Below are positions 12,495 to 23,429 of a stretch of 64,000 nucleotides of DNA, piece by piece. Origin of the DNA: Chrysemys picta bellii (Eukaryota > Chordata > Testudines > Emydidae); NCBI RefSeq assembly GCF_011386835.1, contig NC_088809.1, forward strand, positions 22,141,067-22,205,066, given 5' to 3'. The position numbers and the translations under genes are program-made. The notes below the pieces were generated by a model. That model ran no database searches. It saw nothing but the letters and a program-made list of their open reading frames with translations, and was not told the DNA's origin. Positions within the stretch are counted from its first letter, which is position 1; each line of letters starts with the position of its first letter.

Positions 12495-12950
12495 TGTCGC
12501 GGAGTGTGGGGGGACTCAGGGCCCTGCACCCCCGGCTTCCTGCGATTCACCATGACTCTCAGCCAGCCAGTAAAGCAGAAGGTTTATTTAGATGACAGGA
12601 ATACAGGCCAAGACAGGTCTTGCAGGCACAGACAACAGGACTCCCCTCAGTTGGGTCCATCTTGGGGTCTCAGGGCACCCCAGTCCCTTGGGAGGTCAGA
12701 GCACCGTCTGCCTCCCAGCCATGTCACCAGCCAGCTCCTGAAACTCTCCCTTCAGCGACCCCTCCCACAGCCTTTGTTCAGTTTCCCGGGCAAAGGTGTC
12801 ACCTGGCCTCTAACCCCTTCCTGGGTTCTCATGTTACATGCTCAGGTATTCTCTGTTGGTCAGTCTCCCATCCCCCAATGCAGACTATCCTAGCCACACT
12901 CCCCTGTCAGCTTTCAAAGACCACAGTAAGAACAGTCCCAGTTCGTCACA
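12495..12950 (-). mobile_element. Solo LTR of an LTR retroelement (456 bp)
   Basis: The segment begins TGTCGCGGAGTGTGG and ends CAGTTCGTCACA, so it has TG...CA ends. It is flanked on both sides by AGTTA (12490-12494 and 12951-12955), a perfect 5-bp target duplication. An AATAAA signal appears on the minus strand (plus GGTTTATTTAG near 12577), so I assign minus orientation. There is no internal coding region or second LTR, which fits loss of the body by recombination between LTRs. It sits inside the older LINE. Confidence 0.9.
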
Positions 12951-13165
12951 AGTTAACTTTAGTCAAGCTGGTTGTAAATCTGGAGCTGGAGACTGCTTGA
13001 TGGTAATGGCGAGGGACTTCCTTTTATCCAGATTAATCACTATACTTGTGCACGCTGCTTCTTGTCTGACCAAATTGGCCATCCGCTTGTACCTCGGCCC
13101 AATAACTATCCATGGGCCACAGACGCTGCACAGCCCAGGGAACGTTGTATACAACAGTCATTCTG

Positions 13166-13769
13166 CAGAGAAGTGTCAAGCACGAGGGAATCGGCTGGCA
13201 GAGGAGTATTGGAGCATTTAACTTAGGGGTAACTGTGTAGGCAAGGGGAGGCTATTAACCCTCATTCACTTTTCTATTACACAGCCACCATTTAATAAAA
13301 TCCCCTCGAATTCAACAGGCCGAATGACCAAGCGGTAAGGAGGCTCCCCAGCAGGCGAGTCAGGCCGGAGTGGAGCTGGAGATAGAGACACATGGGACAC
13401 GATGTGAAAGGCAGGAAGTTCCAGGCTAGGGCTTCACACCCTTCCTTACCGCCGAGCCCCTCCCCGTGAGGCTAGAAAACCCCCTACCAAGCCCACCCTG
13501 CACATCGACATTTCCAGACTGTGCTACCTCAGACTGCAGGTAAGTACCAGTCACCACCTCATTTATACCTTCCACACACTGGCTGGAGCCCCGACCCTCT
13601 CAAAGGTTATTCTCATAGTATGGGCCAGATATCACCATATCTTCCTTTACCCTCCACACTGCTCCGAGAGACACCCCGTCCCAGCCCCACCGCACTAGGA
13701 GCCAGAGAAGCCAACGAACAGATGAGAAACCCCCTGGATCGACTTCACTCACCCTCCTGATATTACTCT
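13166..13769. other. No gene or repeat recognised
   Basis: Short open frames only; none shows domain or splice support. Confidence 0.5.
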
Positions 13770-14300
13770 TCGGGTCTGTCTTCGGGCAGGGTTAACTGGC
13801 GTTATAAACGCTCGGGTTACGCCTCTCCGGTTAGCCTGGTTCGAGTGAGCGTGCCCATATCGAGCCGGAGGCTGCACTCGCTCACAGGTGGCACTCAGCC
13901 AGGTGGGGAAATCCCAGGGTGCTTAGCACTGCAGTAGGCTGAGCTGCTCTGGGAACTCCTGCCAAGTGTATTGTGGGAGAATTTGCCTGTCCTTTCTGGG
14001 CACCCGGGGAATTGTGGGAAGGAAGTGGAGAACTAGCAGGACTTGAGTGGCGCCAACCTGCATACCCACTACAGAGTGGTCATGCTAGCAGCTGATGAGT
14101 TGCGCTTCACTTGGCTTTTAGCTTCTCCCCTCTCTCAGGCCAGCCAGCGGGAGTTAAGCGCACCATTGCACTCAAGTGAAGGGTTGTGTGCACAGCCAGG
14201 ACTCAAGTGAGGGGCAACACTCGAGTTATAACTCGTGTTAACTGTCAAGTGGAGTAACCCCTTCGTGGACTAACTCACACCGCAGGGAAGACAAGCCCTT
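13770..14300. mobile_element. Harbinger-like MITE, degraded
   Basis: The left end (GGGTCTGTCTTCGGGCAGGG, then TTAACT) and the right end (CGCAGGGAAGACAAGCCCTT) are imperfect inverted copies. Inside, GAGTTATAACTCGTGTTAAC near the right mirrors GGGTTAACTGGCGTTATAA near the left. No coding capacity is seen. The class is inferred from similarity to other reptile Harbinger MITE ends. Confidence 0.5.
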
Positions 14301-15190
14301 AGACGCTATTCTTCATCCACGGGCCACATAGATGCATTTTCATCCCCTCCCCTTCCAACATACAGGGCCAAGTTCGACCCAGTGTAAAGCCAAGGACCCC
14401 GAGTTTGTGAGCTCCGATAATGCTTCATATATGTCCATCGGGGGGACAGTAGGCCAGGATACGGGTCATGGATATGGAGTCTGTCCAGACCGGCTTGGCA
14501 AGTTAACGCCGTTTTCTGAGTTTTAGATGCTAAAGCTCTTTTTAAACCATAACATTCTGAGGAGGTTCGTTCTGTTCATGGCCTATAAATAACTCGCTTT
14601 AACTCTACCCTTAAAGAGCATTTGTACTAGAGAGGTACACGCAAGAGAGTTTTTGCAGCGTGGGGAGGGAGACGACCATGTCATCTGGGCCACAGAAATC
14701 GGCATCAGTAGCAAAAGCAAACAGACGTTCACTGAAACAACTGCTAATTTTTACCAATTACGCCTCATTCTTGAATGATCATAATTACATGGGACCGTCC
14801 CTAATGCATTTCCCAGGATTGTAAAGAACGATCATAGCTGACCACAGGGAAAAGAAACACATTCACTTGGCTTCTGCATTTTTGAAGCCAGGCGCAATGG
14901 GGGGTTTTGTGTGTTTACATTCCTTTAAAAGGAGAAATATGTGCTTGTAAAATACTACTGCTATACGCTTCTCCATGCCTTTCATTTGAGGAGTTCAAAG
15001 CATGTATAATTATATCTCAGCATGGTTATGAGATAGATAATGAAGATCTAGAGGGACGCTTTACCACTACTGAAATGCAGCCACTTCTCAAGTGGAACAC
15101 AGCAGCTGATTTAACAGCACACAGCAACACTGCACAATACTTGAGGACAGAAAGTGAAGGAAAAGCACGGCCAAGGTAGTTGTGTCATAA
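14301..15190. other. No gene or repeat recognised
   Basis: Mixed-composition sequence with no supported exon, RNA gene or repeat. The longest open frame (14907-15179) has no recognisable motif. Confidence 0.5.
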
Positions 15191-15194
15191 AGGC

Positions 15195-15430
15195 CCTGGA
15201 GGACATCTAGGGTCAATTCCCTGCTCTGCCACAGACTTTCTGCATGACGGTGGGAGAGTCACTTAGGCCCAGATCCTGCAATCAGTGGAAGTTCGGCGCC
15301 TGGAGGATCTGGGCCATAGTCTCGCTGTGTCTCAGTCTGTCGGTCTGTAAAATGGGACTAGTCTGTCCCTGCCTCACAGGGAGGTTGTGAGGGGACATTT
15401 GTGCAGTGCTCAGAAAGTACAGGGATGAAA
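15195..15430 (+). mobile_element. MIR-like SINE with a short insertion
   Basis: The order of motifs matches an ancient MIR: ACTTTCTGCATGACGGTGGG, GAGTCACTTAGG, GTGTCTCAGTCTGTCGGTCT, GTAAAATGGGACTA and CTGCCTCACAGGGAGGTTGT. Between the CACTTAGG and GTCTCAG parts lies about 50 bp (15266-15315) that does not belong to MIR and has inverted ends. Confidence 0.7.
15266..15315. repeat. Tiny palindromic insertion inside the MIR
   Basis: GGCCCAGATCC at the left and GGATCTGGGCC at the right are inverted copies, enclosing about 28 bp. The same ends (GGGCCCAATCCTG...CAGGATCAGGGCC) recur around a larger segment at 21778-21895, so this looks like a short relative of that dispersed palindromic repeat. Confidence 0.55.
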
Positions 15431-15658
15431 ACGAGCTAGAACTCAGACTGCAGGGGGACTAGAACTAGGTCACGGCCTGAGTGTTAAAACCACCCTCACT
15501 CAGCTTGTGGAAAGTGCCATGAGATCTTTAACCAGCATAAATCTTCAGACCTGTTTTTTTGTTTGTTTATTTGGAGATTTGTTGATCTTCAGCCGCACCA
15601 TGGCATGCCCAGGTAGTGCTCCGTACAGACTTGGGGTGGGAGGGCATATTGTAATGGG

Positions 15659-15743
15659 GCACCTCGGCGTTCCTGGGAAGCCTGCCATCCAAGTACTGGT
15701 CTGGATCAACCCTGCTGAGCTTGCGAGACCTGACAGGATGAGA
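15659..15743 (-). pseudogene. 5S rRNA-derived segment (pseudogene or 5S-headed SINE)
   Basis: On the minus strand the sequence reads GGTCTCGCAAGCTCAGCAGG, then GTTGATCCAGACCAGTACTT, GGATGGCAGGC, matching the middle and 3' half of vertebrate 5S rRNA (ATCTCGGAAGCTAAGCAGGG ... TAGTACTTGGATGGGAGACC). This includes much of the internal promoter, but with many changes. The 5' third of 5S is not visible. Downstream on the same strand it ends in an AAATAAACAAACAAAAAAAC-like tail near 15550-15575, which suggests retroposition. It is not a working 5S gene. Confidence 0.75.
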
Positions 15744-15749
15744 GTGGAA

Positions 15750-16285
15750 AGAGTCATGGATGCAGGAACAGTCCGATACTTGATACGGGTTAGACCAAAC
15801 GCCAGTTGCTGCACAGGCCGACTGCATTAGGACATGTTGAGAGCACGACCTCCCAGGGAAGGGGTTTGAGAACACAAAATCAACAAGCATATCATGCAGG
15901 GTGAGGTGGGGCCGGCATACATGGCCTCCTAGAGGCCTCTCCCGGCCCAAGGCACAGGGTAGGGTGCAGGAATTCCACAGCAGGCTCAGAACAGTGGGGC
16001 AGGGCTGGACTCTTGTCGCAGCGTGGCCAGAACTAGATGCTGCCGCCGAATTCTGCAATAACGTGTCCCCAGGAGACATTTCTTCCTAAGGCCGGAGTCA
16101 ATGCTTGGTTTGGGTCCTGAACCACGAGAGCTGACGTCCTTCACGCATCCAATCCCAGCTGTTGTAGCGAAAGCTATACCCACTATTCACACTGATGGAG
16201 TTCTCCTGATAGGCACAGGGGCCTTGTACTAGTTCCTGTCCGTGTGCAGTAACTATCTTTCAAAGACAAATGTCTTGGAGGCTTT
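15750..16285. other. No gene or repeat recognised
   Basis: Unique-looking sequence; overlapping open frames on both strands have no motifs. Confidence 0.5.
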
Positions 16286-16287
16286 AC

Positions 16288-16307
16288 GGGGGGGGGGGGG
16301 GGGGGGG
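16288..16307 (+). repeat. G20 homopolymer tract
   Basis: Twenty consecutive G bases, able in principle to form G-quadruplexes. The exact length may be a sequencing or assembly estimate. Confidence 0.9.
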
Positions 16308-16309
16308 CG

Positions 16310-19300
16310 CTTAGCCAAAAGTACTAAAAAAACCCCACAGTTGAATCATTTCATTTCTTAAATCACAGCAAGTGTGAGTTCTACTGATCCAAAGGCATCT
16401 TCCATTTGTTCCCTTTCCATTTCGTAATTAAAAACAGACCACACCCTTTTCTTTTTTGAATATGTAAAGGAAGACGCTTCCTCTTTGCTGGCTCCTGTGT
16501 GGCTGGTGGCAGCCGAGTTCTTGGAAAGCAAAGCTCTGAATGATTAACTCCGACCCAAGTTCACAGCCCCCTGGTGAGCTGCCCTCGCGTAAACCCTCTG
16601 GCTGAGGGCCTGTCAGAGGAGCTGCGCCCCGGCACCTAGGTCGATCGGCCTTTGAGTCCTTTTTGCAGTGTCTGCTTTTGTTTGAGAGTCTAGTCTATTA
16701 AGGGCTTTGTGAAAGAAATCTCTCGCCATGGGATTTCTAATGCACTTCTCACCGGAGCATCGAGAGGCCACATCCCAGATCCTTCTCTAAGGTTACAGTA
16801 TCCTACTCCATGTACAGTGCACAGTGTATTAAATCCTGTTCGTGTCAGGCGTGTACAGAGAGACCTTCAGGCTGAGACAAGCTCACGAGCAATAGTGCTG
16901 GCCCTTCCCGGGGGGAGAGAGACTTCTCTCTGGGCTCAACAGCTGGAGCAGCTGCATATGGCCAAGGCCGGGTCACCTGCGTGCATGAGAAATGGGTTCA
17001 GGTCCATGTCCCGTTAGCCCTCAGCCTCCCCATGGCCATGGCCAGCTAGGAGGGAAGTGTCTGATAAAAGCCGCCTGGAGACCAGTGAAGGATCACTGCC
17101 TGGTCAGCATTTCGTTCGTTACTGCCACGGGCTGGATTTGAACAGTGAGCAGGAAGTGACATTACTCTGACTTCTGGCTGGTGGCCAAACTACATCAGGC
17201 AAGTAGCCCCCTGGTTAGCCACATTCACTGTTTGCACTCCCTGCCCATTCCCAAAGCCAACACAAAACCAGGAACCTCCATGGGCCGCAGAGAACAGGGC
17301 TTTCAAGGAAGCCAGGTCTCCCCTCAGTCACACCTTGTGCTGAGCTGTCTTGGCCAGTTTCCACTGGTGGCACATTCGACATTCATGCTGTCCCGCCCCC
17401 GCCCTATACTGACATCAGGGCCTCCATGCAAATGGCATGAGTGCCGTGGCAGTGCCCAGCAGGAAGCTGTTGATACGCGTGATGCAGTCAAGTAGTTTCC
17501 GCCCCTCCAAAGGTGAACTGTGTATCAGTTACAGCAAACACACAAAGGTTTGCCCAGCGTTTGCCTGCTGCTCTCAGGGCGAGGGCCAGGAGCCCGGCTC
17601 CCTTTCCACGTGGCCTGGTTGAGGAGGCATTTCTGAGGCTGGAGCCTCAAGTTTATCAGACCATGAAAAACAACCTGAATGTGTCAAGCGCTGTGACTAA
17701 CTCAACAAACAAAACCGTCTCAGGATGCGAGCGCTCTCTCCTCCCCCCACTGCCCTGCACGTCAGCAGGAACACAAGAGATGAAAACAAACCCGTTAACC
17801 CCTGGTCTGGGCAAGGCCTCCAGCCTGTGTGTGTGCCTGAGACCTGGGCTGTGCAAGACTGGATGCTCTGTGGATGACGAACCACCCGAGGCCCCACAGC
17901 ACGCCTGAAAGGTTCTCCAGCCCTTTTCACCCCCCACCCACAGGCCATGGGGTTTGTGGCTTTCCCAGGGAATGGGTTAGAACCAGCTACTGAGCTGGAA
18001 ACGCCACCTCGCATCGCCTTGCAGCTGCGTTCTCCAAGGCACTGCATCAGTCTCCTTTAAAAGGAGACTGGATTTAAATAAAAGACATGTAACGAAGCTC
18101 CATCCCCCTAAACCTGCTGATGCAGGAAAAGTCTTTACCGCCTACTAAAGGAATGAGCTGAGTAACCCTGTGAAGTGCACACAGGATTTCCTGAGGTTGA
18201 GCCCCAACGATGCGTGATCAAGTCGTGTCAGGAAATGCCAGATTGCAGTCCAGTGGACAATGCCGGCAGCAGACAACCACACGCGTCCCTGCTCCAAAGA
18301 GAAAAATCCCCCTTAAACCAACAGGCATTAACAGGGAAAACCGGTGACAGAAAAAAGCCAGTGAGCCCCAAAACCGAACTGCACAGATCTCCTCTGAATT
18401 TGCCCTCAGAGGACCTCATTCCTCACGAACAAAAAAACCCCACTCCGTTGCCGTTTGGGAGAAGGCCCGAGGGTGGCTCGATGTTGCAGCCAGTAGCGGT
18501 ACCAGCACAGTGGGGCAGTGTTCCACCACCCTGGGAAAGAAAGGGATTTCTGTCTAAATCACAGATACCATCAGCTTTCTCACTTCCCTTCCACCAGAAA
18601 AGCCCAGCCCTCAGAATACTGCTGCATGAAGAAACTTTTATATGTATTTTTGGAAGAGGGACTTTTTTCTGCAAAAGAACCTCTTTCAGCTAATAATGAA
18701 GTGAATATTATATTAAGAATGAAAACACAGTCAGTGTAACTTACAGAGAGAGACAGAAAACCTTTTCATAACACCCTGGCCACAAACACAACTGCCAATT
18801 AAATCAGCTTCATTCTCCAGCAACTGCCAACACAAACGAGGGGAGAGGGAGAACAGAACATGCAAAAATAGTAGCGCTCAAGGTGCCAGTTCTGGGGTTC
18901 ACAGCAGCGAGTCAGCTGGCGCCAGCGAGCAGTTTCCGCTCTGCTGAGTTTCAGAAACGGCAGCCGAGAGTAAAAGGCACGGCTTCTCAAACAGCCTGTG
19001 TTACAGCCCGGCCGCCGCGCAATCCCGGCAGTGACAGAGATTTGACCAGCTCCGAGAAGGGGAAGCAGTGAGAGGCGACTACAACGAATTTGGGAAAGCG
19101 ACAGGTCGCATCAAGCGAGAAGTGACTGAATTCCCCCGTCCCTCCAGCTCCGGATGCAAGTGAGCGGAGAGGGGAGATGCACTAGGGTAACCTCCTGAGA
19201 TACACACCTCGCTCCACAGGGGCACTGGGCATCTCCTGGGCATCTGCTCCAGTGTAAAATTATACTGGAAAACTGCTTTAAAAGCAAAACAAAACCCCTT

Positions 19301-19570
19301 TGGTTCGCTTCCTCTCGCTCCAGCAGAACCCGCAGCCTGGCCCCTGTGACACTGAGCACTCCAGCACTGGCCACGGCCACAGGGGAAGACAATCACTAGC
19401 TATTAGAGTCCCTCCAGTCATACGCAAACAGGCACAGAGCAGCGTTATTTCTATTACAGTAGTGCCGAGACGTCTCCGCATGCTAGATGCTGCAGAGACA
19501 ATTCTACTCCAAATAAACATGACGGATGAAGGGTGGGAGGGGAAAAGAACCTCGGAGAGGCCTCGTCGCT
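16310..19570. other. Long stretch without a recognisable gene
   Basis: Several open frames of 90-170 codons occur (for example 18175-18693), but none has a domain, and opposite-strand frames overlap them. No RNA gene, array or clear repeat was identified. Confidence 0.5.
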
Positions 19571-19574
19571 CGTG

Positions 19575-19665
19575 CAAGGTCATGCAGGACACCTGTGGCA
19601 GAGCCAGGACTAGAACCGAGGGTTTCAGATTGCCACCCCAGTGCCCTAGCCACTAGATGACGCTG
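19575..19665 (-). mobile_element. MIR-like SINE fragment
   Basis: The plus strand shows CACCTGTGGCAGAGCCAGGA, CTAGAACCGAGGG and GTGCCCTAGCCACTAGATGA, the reverse-strand order of the tRNA-related head of MIR-type SINEs. Only this part is convincing. Confidence 0.55.
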
Positions 19666-20640
19666 TCTCCCCAGAGGGTCACAGGCTTCACCGAGTGGAG
19701 CAACTTAGATTAGAAAATTAAACAAATAAAATGGACAATTCCGAGTTCTTAGCTAGGTGTCTGGATCTCCAGACAGTCTGTGCTAGTAGAGGAGATCTAA
19801 GCTCAGATTCTGGGTGCCATAGTCAAAGATGAATGGGTGCTGGGGAAGCTTTCATGGTTTTCCAGCCCCTACTGAGTATGTTCATGCCAAGTTTAGACTG
19901 TCACCCACTCAAGCATTTTGCGTATTTGACCCGCTGTTTGGAAAGGAATGAGTTCTCGCCCTCAGCAACCAAGAAGTTACAGTGCTGGTAGTCAACCAAC
20001 TTATGTTGGTGCTTAGATCTTCCATGGCCAAGCAGTCACAGGGGTGGTGAGCTGGGAAGAATGCAACCTTCTACGTATAGAAGGCAGCGGGGTCATTGCC
20101 ATCCCAAATCTTTTGCTTACCTACCTACAGTCCTAGCCTGCTGTGACTCCATCTAGAAGACAGAGCCTGCTGAACCCACCCCAGAAATGGAAGACAATGT
20201 GAGGTACTATGCAGCTGATATATTAGCTTGTTGAAAACCAAGACACCATGGTATTCAAGCTATAGTAATTTCAGTTGTATTTACATTTGCATTATATTTC
20301 TTGTGTGGTTACTAGCAAAGAAGCAATTTGCAAGAGCTGGCAATAACCAGGAAATACTGACTCATCTCTCAGGCACATAGGAGCCAATGTGTTAGTTTAT
20401 TTTTTAGAATTAATGTTTCATCTCCCATTCACAGACTGCAGGGTAGAAGTGGGAGCAGACTGTGTCCTGGTCTTTTGGCTAAGGTCAAGTAACTACATAG
20501 GGAAAATACAGCTGATATGTATCTCTTAATTTAGCAGACAAAGGCATAACCAGATCCCAGGGCCAGACGTTGACATTAGAAAAATCCAAACTGGAACTAA
20601 GACAACTTGTGAATGGTGAAGGTAAACTCTTGGAACAGCA
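19666..20640. other. No gene or repeat recognised
   Basis: AT-rich unique-looking sequence without supported features. Confidence 0.5.
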
Positions 20641-20662
20641 TACCAAGGGATGTGGTTAGTTC

Positions 20663-20975
20663 TACAGCTGGGTGAAGTTTTTCATCAAAAACATTTTCTT
20701 TTAATGAAAGATAGCTTTTTGATCAAAATTAAATTTTCATGGAAATCTTTCATTTTGGTCAGAGTTTTCTGGGTTCATGACAAAAAAAAAAAAAAGAAAA
20801 AAACCCTAAAATTCTCAGTAAAATTGTTTGGATTTTGGTAAAAATTTACATTTTTCTTCTTTTTTTTTGTTTTGTTTTTTGTGGAAAAACTGAAATTTTT
20901 TTATGGTAAAGTTCAGAAGAGAAATGATCCACATTTCCTGCAGGAAATAACTCATATTTTTGGGCAAGCTCTAAT
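20663..20975. mobile_element. AT-rich MITE-like element
   Basis: The left end (CAGCTGGGTGAAGTTTTT) and the right end (ATATTTTTGGGCAAGCTCT) are imperfect inverted copies. The interior is built of TTTTCAT/ATGAAA-type inverted motifs and A or T runs (20780-20795, 20860-20880). There is no coding content. A similar T-rich palindromic patch follows at 21050-21190. Confidence 0.5.
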
Positions 20976-21229
20976 TAAATCACGTGGAGGTCTTTAAATC
21001 CACAGATTGGCTGTCTCCCCAGGGATGTGCTCTAGGTAATCCACCGGTAGAGACGGGAGAACAACTCTTTTAGTGGTTTCCTGGCAGTTGAAACAAAACA
21101 AAAAAAGTTTTTTTTGTTTTTTTTTTGGTTTAGTTTCAGGTCAACTGAAAACTTGAAATTTTCCCACTATTTTTGATTAATTGAAAATTCAGACACAAAA
21201 CAGTTGGGAGTCAAAAAGTGTTTCACTGA

Positions 21230-21620
21230 GCAGGAGACAGCAATTCACCCCCCACCTGGCCTTTAGAAGACCCAGGCTCAAATCCCACCCCCCTTCCTAA
21301 CCACCAGCTCTTTGCTGTTCTGGGACGAGTCTCCAGAAGCTGCTCCCCTTCGTATAAATATTCATTGAGCCACCGAGTGAGAATTAGTCTAGTCTGGTGG
21401 TTATGGCATGCACCTGGGTCAGGAGACACTTGGGTTCCAGGTCCTGTTCCGATGAACGTTTAATTGATACCAAGTGGAACAGCTCCTGCAGGAGACACGG
21501 AGACCCCCACCCCAAAATAACCAATAGACTAGTGCCTAGAACACTCACCTGTGATAGGAAGAGCTGGAGTCAAGTCCATGTTCCAGGTGGGTGCCCTAAT
21601 CACTGGGTGTAAGGGGGAAG
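21230..21620. repeat. Cluster of tRNA-like SINE fragments in both orientations
   Basis: The segment 21388-21450 (GTCTGGTGGTTATGGCATGC, ACCTGGGTCAGGAGACAC, TTGGGTTCCAGGTCC) resembles a SINE head with A-box and B-box-like motifs. The segment 21530-21605 reads similarly on the minus strand (AGTGATTAGGGCACCCACCT). The 21255-21285 patch is a third partial copy. Confidence 0.5.
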
Positions 21621-21775
21621 GGATACCTCTGCCTCTTCTTCTGATTTGTGAATGGTACCTACAACCCCGCCCCCCAAAATTAAAAAGGATAATTCCTTTC
21701 ACTGCAGGAATTACTGTGTGAAATTCTATGGCCTGTGCCAGGCAGCAACTGATCACAGGGGTCCCCTTCTGGACC

Positions 21776-21897
21776 TAGGGCCCAATCCTGAAGCCTTACA
21801 GCACTGCTATACACACTGAGCAGGTCCATTGAACAAGACTATTCACATGCATAATGTTAAGTATAGGCTTGAGATTTCTGCAGGATCAGGGCCTTAG
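21776..21897. repeat. Palindromic dispersed repeat
   Basis: GGGCCCAATCCTG at the left and CAGGATCAGGGCC at the right are inverted copies around about 90 bp. A shortened relative lies inside the MIR at 15266-15315. Confidence 0.5.
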
Positions 21898-21899
21898 AT

Positions 21900-23100
21900 T
21901 CTGTGAATCACAGCGTATAAGTTTAGTACTTGGCAGATTCAACCTTTGCCTAAGATGGAGTCAAATACTGACATAGATTCAATAGGTTTTTGTCCCTAGC
22001 TTTACAGCACCTGTGTTCATTAACCACAAACGACAGCATGCTAGCTTTCCTACAGTGACAATGCTGGACGGAGCTGGCTGCTGGGATACGGTTTGGAAGC
22101 GTAGAGGGAAAGCCCCGGCTGCTGAAGACATAGGTAGCTATGTAGTGGAACTCCATTACACATGTGCCTTCTTCAAGAATGTCTCTTGTCCTCCTGTGGA
22201 GTCATGAGATATGAAAGCTCTCCGATTCTGGCAGGGAACAGCCATCAGCTTCTGATCCAGGAAGTGATCAGAACAATTTGTAGAAAAGATTATTAATATT
22301 CAGCAATATAAAGTCTGTTAGACACTAACCCATAAAAGTTGCTTGTATTTATGAAGAGGAGGGATATATTGCCATCTAGTGCCTAGTCAATAAAATCTAC
22401 AAGACTCATTTTAACATCTTTGGTATCAACCTGTTTCTTCAAACCTATCAGTGCCTAAAAGAGACGTGACCCCCTAATATTTATCACCCTGAAAGAAAGC
22501 AGCGAACAGAGCTAAAATAGAACTTGCTTGAGAAGCTTACTGCACAGTACCTCTGACAAAAGAACGGTTAGGACAAGGAGTAAGATTAAGTCTCAAGCGT
22601 TACTGAGGCCTGCAGAAAAATCTGTCAAGTGAAGCAAGATCAGATACACGCACAAAACAGAAATGACAGTTCACGTTTATAATTTTATCTACATTTGTGT
22701 TGGCTTCGTAACTCACAACTAATGACCCAGCTAAGCCTTCCTGGCGTGCACCGTACGGAGTTCAGTTGTGGATTACTGCAATGTGCTATTAATCAAGACC
22801 TAACATGAGCCAAGTCCCTAAATCTATTACAAATTAGGACAGTTATTAGCCCAAGCTACTATATAGATGCATTTTCCTTCTCCCCAAGAGAGAGTTTTAA
22901 GCTCCTCTGATCCTTTAAAAGGAGCAGATATGAACATCTGAACTGTTCTGCTTAGTTTAACTTCTTTCCTAATGAGCTAATATCCACCAAGTCCATACAC
23001 ATTCATTTTGGGCCCAGTTTTACGCTGAGTGAGACAGGTGCAACTGTCACTGGAGGTAAATGGGAGAATGACATCATGACACAGGGGAGAATTTGACCGT
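21900..23100. other. No gene or repeat recognised
   Basis: Unique-looking AT-rich DNA; no exon or RNA gene supported. Confidence 0.5.
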
Positions 23101-23110
23101 CTGTCTAGCC

Positions 23111-23421
23111 CAGGGGTCAGCAACCTTTCAGAAGTGGTGTGCCGAGTCTTCATTTATTCACTCTAATTTAAGGTTTTGCGTGCCAGTCATACATTTTAAC
23201 GTTTTTAGAAGGTTTCTTTCTATAAGTGTATAATATATAACTAAACTATTGTTGTATGTAAAGTAAATAAGGTTTTTAAAATGTTTAAGACGCTTCATTT
23301 AAAATTAAATTAAAATGCAGAGCCCCCTGGACCGGTGGCCAGGACCCGGGCAGCGTGAGTGCCACTGAAAATCAGCTCGCGTGCCGCCTTTGGCACGCGT
23401 GCCATAGATTGCCTACCCCTG
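23111..23421. mobile_element. hAT-type MITE, 311 bp, with perfect 8-bp target duplication
   Basis: The element starts CAGGGGTCAGCAACC and ends GATTGCCTACCCCTG, giving short inverted ends CAGGGGT...ACCCCTG. GTCTAGCC stands on both sides (23103-23110 and 23422-23429), a perfect 8-bp duplication as made by hAT transposases. It has no coding frame. Confidence 0.92.
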
Positions 23422-23429
23422 GTCTAGCC

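Larger units (their letters stand above)
9847..13165 (-). mobile_element. Older non-LTR LINE, interrupted twice
   Basis: Reading the minus strand from about 13.15 kb, fragments of the C-terminal part of a LINE reverse-transcriptase protein appear: KYFGSITDCAGGRDMNAHLA (12.45-12.38 kb), KLRIYR just right of the CR1, then TTVVPALLYGSE (10.29-10.25 kb), TWQDKISNEDIQSRTQQ (10.17-10.13 kb) and RMEDQLNSKRVYHGVLPHGR (10.08-10.02 kb). The F.YLGS...LLYGSE...R.QD..SN pattern is typical of the region after the RT palm in several LINE clades. I cannot name the clade. The copy is split by a CR1 (10289-12332) and a solo LTR (12495-12950) and has frameshifts, so it is dead. Confidence 0.7.

Noticed and set aside
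12504..13221. Overlapping plus-strand frames of 126-129 codons
   Set aside because: They lie antisense in the solo LTR and LINE remnants.
15659..15743. Functional 5S rRNA gene
   Set aside because: The first third is missing and there are many substitutions, including in the internal promoter.
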